Positions 26,048 to 35,812 are shown, counted from the first letter of the stretch. The stretch: DNA of 64,000 bases from Anaerolineaceae bacterium (GCA_030653365.1 JAURZL010000009.1:1-64000); one strand, 5' to 3'. A program made the numbers and translations. Notes: generated by a model not told the origin, from the sequence alone.

Positions 26048-27285
26048 TCAGTTCCCTTGTAATCGGCCTCGTCGCCCTCATGTATGTTATTGACCTGATA
26101 ATCACCCTGGTCAATTACAGACATCGCAATCAACCCATCCCGGAAATTGCCAAAGATATTTATGACCAGGAAAAATATGCAAAATGGTTAAGTTACTTCA
26201 TGGAGACGATGCGCTTTGAGGTGATCGGTAAATCTGTCAGTACCGGTTTATTGTTGCTATTACTGGGATTTGGTGTTTTTGGGTATCTGGAAACAATAAC
26301 AATTCAATGGTTCAACCATCCGATTCTTCAAACGTTGGCATTTCTGGGTATATTTGCGATCCTCAGTTACCTGATCAGTTTGCCCTTTGACTATTACGCC
26401 ACCTTTGTTATCGAGGAAAAATATGGGTTCAATAAAACAACCCACAAAACTTTTATTCTTGATCATTTGAAAAGCTTGTTGTTGATTGCACTCTTAGGGG
26501 GCGGGCTTGTCGCTCTGTTAAATGCTCTCTATCTTAGATTAATTGATCAAATCTGGATATTTGTCCTGTCAGCATGGTTGGTTCTCACTGTGGTGATGGT
26601 GGTACTGTTTGTACTCAACACTAAAGTATTTGTCAAAATATTCAATAAACTGACACCACTTCCTGAAGGGGAGTTCAAGGATAAAATTCACGCACTGGCT
26701 GAAAAAGTGGGCTTCAATGTAAAAGCAATCTCTGTGATGGATGCATCCAAACGCTCGACCAAACTGAATGCATTTTTCAGTGGATTGGGAAAAACCAGAG
26801 AAGTCGTCTTATTCGATACCCTGATTGATAAATTGGAAGAGGAAGAAGTTCTTTCTGTTCTCGCTCATGAGTTAGGACACGCGGTGAATAAGGATGTACC
26901 CCGTATGTTGGGGATTCAGATTGCCCTCTTTGGTGTATATGCAGTACTGATCGGTTTTATTTTACAGAGTTCAGCATTGGCACAGGCTTTTGGACTTTCC
27001 GGTGTTCATGTAGGATTCAGCATGGTGCTCTTTTCCGTTTTTATCTCTCCGCTTGAATTGTTACTCGGTTTTCCGATGAATTATATAAGCCGTAAAGCTG
27101 AATATGCAGCGGATGCATTTGCCACGAAATACGTTGGTAAAGAACCGACAATGGGAGCTTTCAAAGTACTGGCGCAGGAAAATCTCGCCAACCTGACACC
27201 GCATCCGCTGTATGTTCTGATCCACTACAGCCATCCCACTATACCTGAGCGCTTAAAGGCTATCGACCAGTATCAGGAAAGGTAA
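26044..27285 (+). CDS. M48-family membrane metallopeptidase, Ste24/CAAX-protease type
   Basis: A 413-residue integral membrane zinc protease. The catalytic motif is VLAHELGHAVNKD (HExxH), with the third ligand Glu in KAEYAADAFATKY. An N-terminal M48_N-like domain has membrane spans around residues 1-25, 65-90, 100-120 and 145-200, and VEEKYGFNKTT-type sequence (VIEEKYGFNKTTHKTFI) is characteristic of Ste24 homologues. Bacterial members take part in membrane protein quality control. The start overlaps the RhuM stop. Confidence 0.9.
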   Translation: MISSLVIGLVALMYVIDLIITLVNYRHRNQPIPEIAKDIYDQEKYAKWLSYFMETMRFEVIGKSVSTGLLLLLLGFGVFGYLETITIQWFNHPILQTLAFLGIFAILSYLISLPFDYYATFVIEEKYGFNKTTHKTFILDHLKSLLLIALLGGGLVALLNALYLRLIDQIWIFVLSAWLVLTVVMVVLFVLNTKVFVKIFNKLTPLPEGEFKDKIHALAEKVGFNVKAISVMDASKRSTKLNAFFSGLGKTREVVLFDTLIDKLEEEEVLSVLAHELGHAVNKDVPRMLGIQIALFGVYAVLIGFILQSSALAQAFGLSGVHVGFSMVLFSVFISPLELLLGFPMNYISRKAEYAADAFATKYVGKEPTMGAFKVLAQENLANLTPHPLYVLIHYSHPTIPERLKAIDQYQER

Positions 27286-27293
27286 CAATAAAT

Positions 27294-28322
27294 TTGAATG
27301 ATCTCTCACCAAAACAGAGAGTTTATGCTCGCCTTGCAAGGCAGCCAGTCGATCGAATTCCCAACCTGTGCATCCTGATGACATTCGCAGCCAGACGGAT
27401 TGGTTGTACCTACGACCAATATGTGCAGGATTATCCTCTCCTGTTGGAGGGAAATTTACGATGTTGTGATGAATTTGAAATTGATATGCTCAGTGCCATC
27501 TCCGATCCAATGCGGGAAGCACATGACCTGGGAGCCAAGGTTGTTTTTCCGTTTGACGATGTACCCTATGCATCTGAAGCTTTGATCAAAACTTCACAGG
27601 ACCTGCTTGCGTTACAACCGGTTCAACCCGATCAAGGCAGAAGAATGAGCGACCGCATATCCGCGATACGATTGTTCAAAGAGCAAGTAGGCGAAACTTA
27701 TCCGATTCTGGGCTGGGTGGAAGGTGCTTTTGCAGAAGCCTGTGATTTACATGGCATCACAGAAACCATGCGGGATCTTGTGGATCAGCCAGAGTTTCTA
27801 CAAGACTTAATGGAAATTTGTACGCAACAAGCTATCCTGTTTGCCGATGCTCAGGTTGATGCCGGAGCAGATTTTATTGGCATTGGAGACGCAGCCGCAT
27901 CATTAATCGGACCAAGATCGTATAAAAAGTTTGCATTGCCATACGAACAAAGGATTATTCAGGCAGTCCATGCACGCGGTGCAAAAGCCAGGCTGCATAT
28001 TTGCGGGAATATCTCATCTTTATTGAAAATTCTTCCGGAAACAGGTGCGGATATCATCGATATTGATTACCCGGTGGATTTTGAAAGTGCTGTGGAAGCA
28101 CTTCGTCCAACCACCGCAGCCAATGGAAATTTCGAACCCTCCGCAATTCTCCTGCAGGGTAAAGTTGATGATGTAAGAGCAGCGGTCCAGGGTTGTGTGT
28201 CAGTCTCGGATACCAATACTTTCATTGCGGCTGGATGTGAAGTGCCCAGGGATACTCCGCCTGAGAATTTACGAGAGGTGACCAGAACATTATGGGATTT
28301 TTCGCCAAATAAACTATTATAA
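27294..28322 (+). CDS. URO-D/MtaA-family methyltransferase with intact zinc motif
   Basis: A 342-residue URO-D-fold protein. It retains the MtaA/MtbA-type zinc ligands: His and first Cys in ARLHICGNIS and the second Cys in AAGCEVPRDTP, so transfer of a methyl group between a corrinoid protein and a thiol is chemically plausible. The opening SPKQRVYARLARQPVDRIPN and GADFIGIGDAAASLIGPRSYKKF are family features. The start is a TTG with AGGAAAGG upstream; no in-frame ATG exists near it. No corrinoid protein gene is adjacent; the nearest is at 50719. Confidence 0.78.
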   Translation: MNDLSPKQRVYARLARQPVDRIPNLCILMTFAARRIGCTYDQYVQDYPLLLEGNLRCCDEFEIDMLSAISDPMREAHDLGAKVVFPFDDVPYASEALIKTSQDLLALQPVQPDQGRRMSDRISAIRLFKEQVGETYPILGWVEGAFAEACDLHGITETMRDLVDQPEFLQDLMEICTQQAILFADAQVDAGADFIGIGDAAASLIGPRSYKKFALPYEQRIIQAVHARGAKARLHICGNISSLLKILPETGADIIDIDYPVDFESAVEALRPTTAANGNFEPSAILLQGKVDDVRAAVQGCVSVSDTNTFIAAGCEVPRDTPPENLREVTRTLWDFSPNKLL

Positions 28323-28395
28323 ATTAAGGAAGTTTGGCAAATCGCATTTTTGAGTATCAATTTTCAAAGAATGAAATAAGGCAGAGGTGTTTTAA

Positions 28396-29202
28396 ATGGA
28401 TATTGTTCCAAATAATAATGCTCAAATAGTTTATTTCAGTCATGGGGGTGGCCCTTTGCCGATCCTGGGTGATCCCAGCCACAAAGCAATGATTGCTTTC
28501 ATGAAAAGACTTCCTTCGCGACTAAGGAAACCTGAATTAATTCTTGTCATCAGTGCCCATTGGGAAGAAAAGGAGGCTACCGTTCTGGGAGCAGAGAATC
28601 CGGAGATGTTTTATGATTATTATGGGTTTCCCAAAGAAGCTTATACCATCACGTATCCCGCACCTGGAAGCCCCGGATATGCAGAGAAAATTGTCAATTT
28701 ACTGGAAATGAACAAGATTCCTGCACGGATTGATCCAAAGCGGGGGTTTGATCATGGCTTATTTATCCCGCTGAAATTGATGTACCCGGATGCTGATATT
28801 CCCTGTCTTCAATTATCTCTTTTGAGCAGTCTCGATCCGGAGGTGCATATAGCTGTGGGAAAAGCTTTGCGGGAGTTGCCTGAAGATATTCTTGTCATTG
28901 GATCGGGTTTTTCATTTCATAATATGAGAGTATTTTCCTGGCAAGGAAGAGAAATACCAGATAGCGCGAATGACGCTTTTCAGAATTGGTTGGTCGATAC
29001 ATGTACTGGCTCACATTCTGATCTGAATCGTGAAAAACGCTTGATTGAATGGGAGAACGCACCGTTTGCCCGCTATTGCCACCCAAGGGAGGAGCATTTA
29101 TTGCCATTGCATGTGTGTGTCGGCATGTCCGGAAAACGAGCAAAACTTATCTTTGATGATCATATATTGGGTAAACGCGGTTTAGCTTTTCTGTGGGAAT
29201 GA
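28396..29202 (+). CDS. LigB/YgiD-type extradiol dioxygenase superfamily protein
   Basis: A 268-residue protein of the DODA-type class III extradiol dioxygenases. Metal-binding histidines lie in IVYFSHGGGPLPILGD, VISAHWEEKEATV and RGFDHGLFIPLKLMYP, and GSGFSFHNM carries the conserved His near the end. Relatives open 4,5-DOPA or other catechols with oxygen. Given a largely anaerobic gene set, oxygen-dependent ring cleavage may be occasional, or the protein may act differently; some homologues are involved in protein or eicosanoid-like modification (Memo family). Ribosome site GGCAGAGG is modest. Confidence 0.83.
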   Translation: MDIVPNNNAQIVYFSHGGGPLPILGDPSHKAMIAFMKRLPSRLRKPELILVISAHWEEKEATVLGAENPEMFYDYYGFPKEAYTITYPAPGSPGYAEKIVNLLEMNKIPARIDPKRGFDHGLFIPLKLMYPDADIPCLQLSLLSSLDPEVHIAVGKALRELPEDILVIGSGFSFHNMRVFSWQGREIPDSANDAFQNWLVDTCTGSHSDLNREKRLIEWENAPFARYCHPREEHLLPLHVCVGMSGKRAKLIFDDHILGKRGLAFLWE

Positions 29203-29427
29203 TTACCCACCAATATAAACGCCAATCAAAGAACTTAATCCAAATGTAATCCTAGCAGCGACAAGACCAAACAATACCTGGCGCGTTCCTGATAAGAGGA
29301 TGGTTCGACCGGTAAATATCTGAGATTCTTCTGATAATACAAAGAAATGTGAGAGAATCAATAAATTGAAGTTCTTGAATTAGAAGAAATAAAAAGATAA
29401 ACAGAAAATCAAATATTGAGATTAAAT

Positions 29428-31662
29428 ATGAACCAGCTGCGAACATTATTTACAGAAGATCAAAATTCCAAAGAGTTGTTACTTTCAACTTCAAAATATA
29501 TTCTCTATACAACCAGCACCTTTTATCTGATTTTTCATTTTATTGTTTCACTCTTTTTCCCCCGAATCTTCAGCCCTCAACTGTGGTTCTGTACAATCAT
29601 TTTTCTCTTTACGCTGATCGGTACTTTAATAATCATAAAGAGATCATATATTTTTGCGCAAATAATTTGGTTAATGGGGGTGAGTATTACCATATTGAGT
29701 GCATTTCTTATCTTCCAAAGAGTAGAGATACTATTCCTTTTTGCTGTTTTACCTTTCATGGCAATATCAACTATTGGAGTCATTGGAACATTGATCGTAG
29801 AAGTAATAATCATTGGTTTAATAATTTTCTTACCTCAATTGTCGTTGTTTCCAGCTCTCCCACAAGGTTATGCCTTTGCTATAATCACTGTTTGTATATT
29901 TACGGCTGTGTTTGGCTGGGGGATTTCCAACAATCTGAATGCAGCCATAGAAAATGCTTCCTTCCATTATTTTGAAGCACGCAAACGCTTGCAGGAGACC
30001 AGACAAAATCGAGCGGAAATAAGCCAGATGCTAAAAGAGCAGAATCAGTTCAATTATCAACTGAAACAAATGACCAGAATGCTGGAACAGGCACGCGCAC
30101 GGGCAGAAGAAGCCCGCGAGGACCGCGACCGTTTTGCTATGGCTGTCTCGCATGAATTACGCAGCCCATTGAATTTTATAATTGGTTTTAGCGATTTAAT
30201 GGTCAATGCACCTGAAACCTATGCACTTCTGGAGGACTGGCCAGCGGGACTGTATGACGATACCCAGGAGATCTTCAAGAGTAGTAAACATTTATTGGAT
30301 CTGATCAACGATATCCTGGATATGGGTAAAATGGATGCCCGTCAAATGCCGCTCTTTCGAGAACGGGTTGATCCCCAAATCCTACTGGATGAGATCGAAG
30401 ATCTTGTTGCTGCACCAATAATTCAAAAAGGTCTGGATTTTGAAGTTCGTTCTGCGCCCAATATGCCCTATATTTTTATTGACCGTACCCGCATACGCCA
30501 GGTGCTTCTGAATGTGATCACCAACAGTATGCGATTTACCAAACAAGGTAAAATATCAGTCGATGCCAGAATGAATGGGACTGATGAGGTTGAGATTATC
30601 ATTCAGGATAACGGTCCTGGAATTGCGCCGGAAGACATTGAACGCATTTTTTATGAATTTCGCCAGGCAGGCCAGGAAAGTTGGAGTCGTGAAAAAGGTT
30701 CCGGTTTGGGATTGCCCTTAAGTAAGCGCTTTGTGGAATTACACGGCGGCAGAATTACCGTAGAGAGTGAAATACAAAAAGGTACAATCATTCATATCTT
30801 TTTACCCGTGATGGAACCAATGACCCCTTTGCATGATATTCGCTCAGATCTGGCTGAAGGTGGAGAACAACGAGTGGCAAGCTTATTTGCAAAACGCCAG
30901 GCAGATTTGATACTCTGTTATTCAGCTGATCTGAGCAAAGCCAAGCAAATTGGTATGCTGCTTTTTGATTACGAAGTAATCCCGGTCACCAATATGATCG
31001 ACCTCCGGCAAATGATTGAAAATTATTATCCATCCGCCATTATTCTGGATGATGCTTTTGTGAACGATAATCAGGTCTCATTATTGATTGAGAAAATACC
31101 ATACCAGTTCCCTATAATTCGTTTCCTGTTCTCCGAAGTGCTTGAACAATCGCTGGTATTGCCTGGCGGCGTGTATCGCTATCTGGTTAAGCCTGTTTCG
31201 CGTGATACTCTGATTCAAACAATTCAGTCTATTGGAAAAAGCACGAAAGATTTGCTGGTTATTGATGACGATCCCAGCATGGTAAGGTTATTTACTCAAG
31301 CAATAAAATCGTATTCTGGTTTAATTGGTTCGATACAGGAAGTCAATTTTTACCCCGCATATTCAGGCAAAGAAGCGCTGGATATTATTACCAGACAAAA
31401 TGTGGATGCCATTTTATTGGATCTTGATCTGCCGGATATCCATGGAACCCAGGTACTGGCAGAAATACGTAAATTGGAATCTCATCTGAAAACTCCAGTC
31501 ATTATCATATCAGCCAGCGACTTTGGGGAAGAACAAAAATCGGTGCAACCAGGTTATTTTCAAATTATGAATAAGAATCCATACAACCCGGTTGAATTGC
31601 GAGTAATATTTAATTCAGCTTTAGAAGTACTCAAGCCGGATTTTCGTGAGGAAAGGGATTGA
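29428..31662 (+). CDS. Hybrid sensor histidine kinase with two C-terminal receiver modules
   Basis: A 744-residue membrane signalling protein. Five or six hydrophobic segments fill residues about 20-175, then a coiled coil (EQARARAEEAREDRDRF). The kinase core follows: H-box MAVSHELRSPLNFIIGFSD, N-box NVITNSMRFTKQ, DNGPGIAPEDIERIF and GSGLGLPLSKRFVELHGG. Residues about 480-610 look like a degenerate receiver (LILCYSADLSK replaces the acidic pair). The last 125 residues form a receiver with DDDPSMVR, LLDLDLPDIHG and NKNP, so the acceptor Asp is present. ATG 29428 is chosen; TTG at 29416 is an alternative and neither has a clear ribosome site. It converges on another receiver protein 15 bases away. 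Confidence 0.88.
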   Translation: MNQLRTLFTEDQNSKELLLSTSKYILYTTSTFYLIFHFIVSLFFPRIFSPQLWFCTIIFLFTLIGTLIIIKRSYIFAQIIWLMGVSITILSAFLIFQRVEILFLFAVLPFMAISTIGVIGTLIVEVIIIGLIIFLPQLSLFPALPQGYAFAIITVCIFTAVFGWGISNNLNAAIENASFHYFEARKRLQETRQNRAEISQMLKEQNQFNYQLKQMTRMLEQARARAEEAREDRDRFAMAVSHELRSPLNFIIGFSDLMVNAPETYALLEDWPAGLYDDTQEIFKSSKHLLDLINDILDMGKMDARQMPLFRERVDPQILLDEIEDLVAAPIIQKGLDFEVRSAPNMPYIFIDRTRIRQVLLNVITNSMRFTKQGKISVDARMNGTDEVEIIIQDNGPGIAPEDIERIFYEFRQAGQESWSREKGSGLGLPLSKRFVELHGGRITVESEIQKGTIIHIFLPVMEPMTPLHDIRSDLAEGGEQRVASLFAKRQADLILCYSADLSKAKQIGMLLFDYEVIPVTNMIDLRQMIENYYPSAIILDDAFVNDNQVSLLIEKIPYQFPIIRFLFSEVLEQSLVLPGGVYRYLVKPVSRDTLIQTIQSIGKSTKDLLVIDDDPSMVRLFTQAIKSYSGLIGSIQEVNFYPAYSGKEALDIITRQNVDAILLDLDLPDIHGTQVLAEIRKLESHLKTPVIIISASDFGEEQKSVQPGYFQIMNKNPYNPVELRVIFNSALEVLKPDFREERD

Positions 31663-31677
31663 TTAAAAAATTGACTA

Positions 31678-32856
31678 CTAATCTTCCAAAATGAACTCTA
31701 GGATTTCCAATAATTCTTTTTGTACGATTGGTTTTCGCAGAAAATAATCTGCTCCTAAAGACTCTGCCAATTCTGGTTCTCCCCATGCAGAACAAACAAC
31801 GATGGGGATGTGTCTGGTTTTTTCATTCAGACGTAATGACTGTAAAATCTCCCATCCATCAAGCTTTGGCATCATAATATCGAGTAATATCAAGGCAGGT
31901 TTTAATTCAATTGCTTTATTAAGAACTTTGGTCGCTTTTGACAGGCCGTAAATTTTGTATTTTGTTCTGGACAGATATCGCTCATACATTTTTAAAGCAG
32001 GTTCCTGATCATCAACCACGAGGATCAACTTTTTTTCTTGATTGGCAAAATGTACTAGGAAATTGAAACCCGATGATATATTATTTCCCTCGAGCTTTAA
32101 ATTTAATTCATTGACCCATTGAATTAACATATTTTCCTGAAAATGCAGATTAGTTAAGAATTTTTCAATCTCCTCATGGTATTCAGGAATAAAGAAAATC
32201 AGATTGAGATCATCATGATCTTCTTCTAATTGAATTTTGATCTGATGGATATCCTTTTTTTGAATGACTAAATTTAATATTCTGATGAGAATTTGCCTCA
32301 GGATGATTCGATCGCTGTTTATAGAAAAAATATTTTTTGGATCTATAAACTCCACAATAACAGCTTCTTTTTCAAAGTGATTTTTTAACAAATCAAGCAC
32401 ACTTTGAATTACCTGGTTTAAATTGATGGTTTCCCGGTTAATTACAAAGCCATTTGTCTCGAATTCTTCTGTATTCAATTCGACATTCGTTTGCAGTCGA
32501 TCCCATAAAATTAAAGCTACCGCTCGAATGGCTTTTTTTTGACTTCGACGAATTTGCCTGTCTCCCAGCATCAGGAATTTTGCCAGTTCGTTCGAGCTGA
32601 TATTTTCGACATAGCGTTGAGAAAGAATGATAAAAGACCGCCATTCGTTCGATAACAGATCATATTCAATTTCAACGGGTTTCAAAGAATTGATACACTC
32701 CAATAAAACACTTCTCAGGAAATCACTCCTGCTTCCTTTAAATTCTGCATGCGGTTTGATTCCTGCAGCAATCAGTGGGTGGTTTTCAAGGGCTGCATAA
32801 TCAAACATATTTGAAAGTGCATCTTTAACTAAATTTTCAAAATTGTCAAAATCCAT
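31678..32856 (-). CDS. Response regulator with N-terminal helical and degenerate kinase-like region
   Basis: A 392-residue protein. The C-terminal receiver (about residues 272-392) is complete: LILVVDDQEPAL, LILLDIMMPKLDGWE, IVVCSAWGE and FLRKPI. Upstream is a helical segment LAKFLMLGDRQIRRSQKKAIR, similar to a motif often found in receiver proteins of this phylum, then a region that resembles a histidine-kinase ATPase domain in layout (SDRIILRQILIRILNLVIQK) but lacks convincing N, G1 and G2 boxes and an H-box. It is likely a signalling partner of the convergent hybrid kinase; output unknown as no DNA-binding domain is clear. Confidence 0.82.
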   Translation of the reverse strand: MDFDNFENLVKDALSNMFDYAALENHPLIAAGIKPHAEFKGSRSDFLRSVLLECINSLKPVEIEYDLLSNEWRSFIILSQRYVENISSNELAKFLMLGDRQIRRSQKKAIRAVALILWDRLQTNVELNTEEFETNGFVINRETINLNQVIQSVLDLLKNHFEKEAVIVEFIDPKNIFSINSDRIILRQILIRILNLVIQKKDIHQIKIQLEEDHDDLNLIFFIPEYHEEIEKFLTNLHFQENMLIQWVNELNLKLEGNNISSGFNFLVHFANQEKKLILVVDDQEPALKMYERYLSRTKYKIYGLSKATKVLNKAIELKPALILLDIMMPKLDGWEILQSLRLNEKTRHIPIVVCSAWGEPELAESLGADYFLRKPIVQKELLEILEFILED

Positions 32857-32900
32857 TGATGTTATGTCCGCCGATTGTCCATGATATGTCCGTTAATGAC

Positions 32901-32928
32901 TTGTTAACTTAATCCGGATCATTATAAT
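32901..32928 (+). promoter_or_regulatory. Candidate promoter of the ABC sugar-uptake operon
   Basis: TTGTTA (32901-32906) and consensus TATAAT (32923-32928) are spaced by 16 bases, in the intergenic region between divergent genes. The leader to the binding-protein start would be about 160 bases. It includes an orphan GGAGGAG near 32982 without an obvious open frame behind it. Confidence 0.5.
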
Positions 32929-33094
32929 TAATTTTACCTTGCCTTGTTGGCAATTCCTAATCATTTAACCAATAAAATTCGGAGGAGATAAATATCGAGA
33001 TCAAACAGAAACTTTAACTGGTTATCGCAAGATAGTGTTGTATTCCAAAATAAATTGGTTCATGAAGAACAAAACTTAAGAAGGAGAAGCAAAT

Positions 33095-35611
33095 ATGAAA
33101 GGTCGAAAAATTAGTTTGTTGATTGTCACATTATTGATTCTTTTCTCGATGGTGTTGACTGCATGTGGTGGCAAAACTGAAACCCCGACTCCTGTGGCAC
33201 CTGGTGAACAGCCCGCAGAACAACAGGCGGGGAAACAGCAGGTGGAAGTTTTTTCGTGGTGGACTGGTGGTGGTGAAGCTGCTGGTTTGGATGCCATGAT
33301 CAAAGTCTTCAGTCAAAAATATCCGGATATTGAATTCATCAACGCAGCCGTTGCTGGTGGTGCCGGTACAAATGCGCGTGCCGTCCTGGCGACCCGCTTG
33401 CAAGCTGGAGATGCACCAGATAGCTTCCAGGGCCATGCCGGTCAGGAGTTAATTGGTACCTATGTAGCAGCTGGTCAGCTGGAACCCTTAAACTTCCTGT
33501 ATGAACAGAATGGCTGGCTGGATGTGATGCCGGAAACTTTAATTCCATTGATTTCTCAGGATGGAAATATTTACTCAGTGCCAGTAAATATTCACCGTGC
33601 GAATGTGTTGTGGTACAACCCGACAGTTCTATCAGATAATGAGGTCGAAGTACCAACCACATTGCCTGAATTCTTTGCTGCCATGGATAAGTTAAAAGCA
33701 GCTGGTATGGATGCTCCTCTGGCAATGGGTGAACAATGGACTGTTATGCATCTGTTTGAAACCATTTTACTGGCTTCTTTAGGGAATGATGCCTACAATG
33801 GTTTGTGGGATGGCACCAAGAGCTGGGCTGATGCTGACGTTGCGAAAGCAATTACTGATTTTGAAAAGGTCTTGACTTATACCAACACAGATTCTGCTTC
33901 CTTAAGCTGGCAGGATGCCTCCCAACTCGTAGTCGATGGGGATGCAGCCTTCAATATTATGGGTGACTGGGCAGAAGGATTCTTCAAAGAATTAGGCAAA
34001 GCTCCCATGACAGAATTCGGTTGGGCACCCGTGCCTGGGACCGCTGGTGTATTCCAATTCCTATCCGACAGCTTTGTGTTACCAACTGGCGCACCCAATC
34101 GCGATGCAGCCATTGCATGGTTAACGATCGCCGGTTCCAAAGAAGGTCAGGATGCATTCAACCCTGTTAAAGGGTCCATCCCTGCCCGTAGTGATGGTGA
34201 CAAGGCTCTCTATGATGAGTATTTGCAGTCCGCTATGGATGATTGGGCGTCTGACATTGTGGTTGGTTCACTAACCCATGGTGTGGTTGCCAACGATTCG
34301 TGGAAGAGTGAAATTGATACAGCTTTGGGATTGTATTTACTTGGGAAAGATGGCAAGACCTTCCAAAGCGCTCTGGTTTCAGCTTTTGAAGCTTCTGGAA
34401 AACCAGCACCTGCACCTGTTACCTCAACACTTGGTGGTGCAGTGGAAGTATTTTCCTGGTGGACTGGCGGTGGCGAAGCTGCTGGACTGGATGCCATGAT
34501 TAAAGTTTTTGCAGAAATGTATCCAGATGTTGAGTTTATCAATGCTGCTGTCGCTGGTGGCGCTGGGACCAATGCCCGCGCAGTATTAGCCACCCGCTTA
34601 CAGGCAGGCGATGCACCGGATAGCTTCCAGGGCCATGCTGGACAGGAATTGATTGGCACGTATGTGGCTGCTGATCAATTGGAACCACTGAACTTCCTAT
34701 ATGACCAAAATGGCTGGTTGGATGTGATGCCGGAAACATTGATTCCATTGATTTCACAGGATGGCAACATTTATTCCGTACCGGTCAACATTCATCGAGC
34801 CAATGTACTCTGGTACAATCCGACAGTCCTGACAGAAAATGATGTTGAAGTCCCGACCACCTTGTCAGAATTCTTTGCTGCCATGGATACATTGAAAGCA
34901 GCTGGTATGGATGCTCCATTAGCATTGGGAGAACAATGGACTGTCTTGCACCTGTTTGAAACCATTTTGCTGGCTTCCTTAGGGAGTGATGCTTACAATG
35001 GTTTATGGGATGGCTCTAAAAGCTGGGGTGACGCAGATGTGGCTGAAGCGCTAGCTGATTTTGTGAAAGCTATGGGTTATACCAACAGCGATTCTGCTTC
35101 CTTGAATTGGCAGGATGCCTCCCAACTGGTGGTGGATGGTGATGCTGCCTTTAACATCATGGGTGACTGGGCAGAAGGATTCTTCAAAGAATTAGGCAAA
35201 GCTCCCATGACAGAATTCGGTTGGGCACCTGTGCCTGGTACTGCTGGAGTATTCCAATTCCTTTCCGACAGTTTTGTGCTCCCGACTGGTGCACCGAATC
35301 GTGATGCTGCCATTGCCTGGTTAACCGTTGCAGGTTCTAAAGAAGGCCAGGATGCATTCAATCCGGTCAAGGGTTCGATTCCTGCCCGCAGTGATGGCAA
35401 TAAAGCATTGTATGATGAATATCTGCAATCTGCGATGGATGATTGGGCAAAAGACATCGTGGTTGGATCATTAACCCATGGTGTGGTTGCCAATGATTCC
35501 TGGAAAAGTGAAATTGACACAGCCTTGGGTTTATTCCTCTTAGGCATGGATATTCCAAGTTTCCAAAGCAGCCTGGTTGCAGCCTGTGTGGCTTCAGGAC
35601 CATGTAAATAA
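33095..35611 (+). CDS. ABC transporter substrate-binding lipoprotein with two tandem binding domains
   Basis: An 838-residue sugar-type (extracellular family 1) binding protein. It begins with a lipoprotein signal peptide (LLILFSMVLTACGG, lipid-anchored Cys) and a short linker. Two full copies of the same domain follow: each opens EVFSWWTGGGEAAGLDAMIK and runs about 390 residues. The repeat unit is exactly 1200 nt (the first GTGGAA at 33242, the second at 34442), joined by a Pro/Ala linker PAPAPVTSTLGGA. Ordinary family members have about 420 residues. The copies differ at many synonymous sites, but 33959-34029 and 35159-35229 are identical, suggesting local gene conversion. GAAGGAG gives a strong ribosome site. 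Two permeases follow. Likely ligand: a saccharide. Confidence 0.92.
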   Translation: MKGRKISLLIVTLLILFSMVLTACGGKTETPTPVAPGEQPAEQQAGKQQVEVFSWWTGGGEAAGLDAMIKVFSQKYPDIEFINAAVAGGAGTNARAVLATRLQAGDAPDSFQGHAGQELIGTYVAAGQLEPLNFLYEQNGWLDVMPETLIPLISQDGNIYSVPVNIHRANVLWYNPTVLSDNEVEVPTTLPEFFAAMDKLKAAGMDAPLAMGEQWTVMHLFETILLASLGNDAYNGLWDGTKSWADADVAKAITDFEKVLTYTNTDSASLSWQDASQLVVDGDAAFNIMGDWAEGFFKELGKAPMTEFGWAPVPGTAGVFQFLSDSFVLPTGAPNRDAAIAWLTIAGSKEGQDAFNPVKGSIPARSDGDKALYDEYLQSAMDDWASDIVVGSLTHGVVANDSWKSEIDTALGLYLLGKDGKTFQSALVSAFEASGKPAPAPVTSTLGGAVEVFSWWTGGGEAAGLDAMIKVFAEMYPDVEFINAAVAGGAGTNARAVLATRLQAGDAPDSFQGHAGQELIGTYVAADQLEPLNFLYDQNGWLDVMPETLIPLISQDGNIYSVPVNIHRANVLWYNPTVLTENDVEVPTTLSEFFAAMDTLKAAGMDAPLALGEQWTVLHLFETILLASLGSDAYNGLWDGSKSWGDADVAEALADFVKAMGYTNSDSASLNWQDASQLVVDGDAAFNIMGDWAEGFFKELGKAPMTEFGWAPVPGTAGVFQFLSDSFVLPTGAPNRDAAIAWLTVAGSKEGQDAFNPVKGSIPARSDGNKALYDEYLQSAMDDWAKDIVVGSLTHGVVANDSWKSEIDTALGLFLLGMDIPSFQSSLVAACVASGPCK

Positions 35612-35623
35612 TTCTCTTCGATT

Positions 35624-35652
35624 TACTGGGAGGGGATTTTCCCCTCCCAGTA
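35624..35652 (+). terminator. Strong hairpin between binding-protein and permease genes
   Basis: A perfect 13-bp stem TACTGGGAGGGGA / TCCCCTCCCAGTA with a 3-base loop begins 13 bases after the stop codon. The downstream tract TTAATTATTCAATTATT is T-rich but interrupted. Such hairpins commonly reduce read-through so that the binding protein is made in excess over the permeases. Confidence 0.8.
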
Positions 35653-35812
35653 TTAATTATTCAATTATTAGTTGTTCGGGTGTTTTTGATCTGTTTTTGT
35701 CAGCTGAAAACATACCAGCCTTGGTTGATTGAGATCATATAAAATTAAAAAATTTTTGTTTTAATAATTGGTTTACTGTATGATAAATTATTCCAAAATT
35801 CAGGAAGGTAAA

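Noticed and set aside
34210..35547. Long minus-strand frames within the binding-protein gene (for example 34210-34659 and 35077-35547)
   Set aside because: Antisense shadows that occur in matching form in both halves of the duplicated gene, as expected from the repeat, with no coding features of their own.
33095..35611. Possibility that the duplicated binding protein is a misassembly or two genes with a lost stop
   Set aside because: The halves differ at many codons, are joined in frame by a natural-looking Pro/Ala linker, and the second half has no signal peptide or ribosome site.
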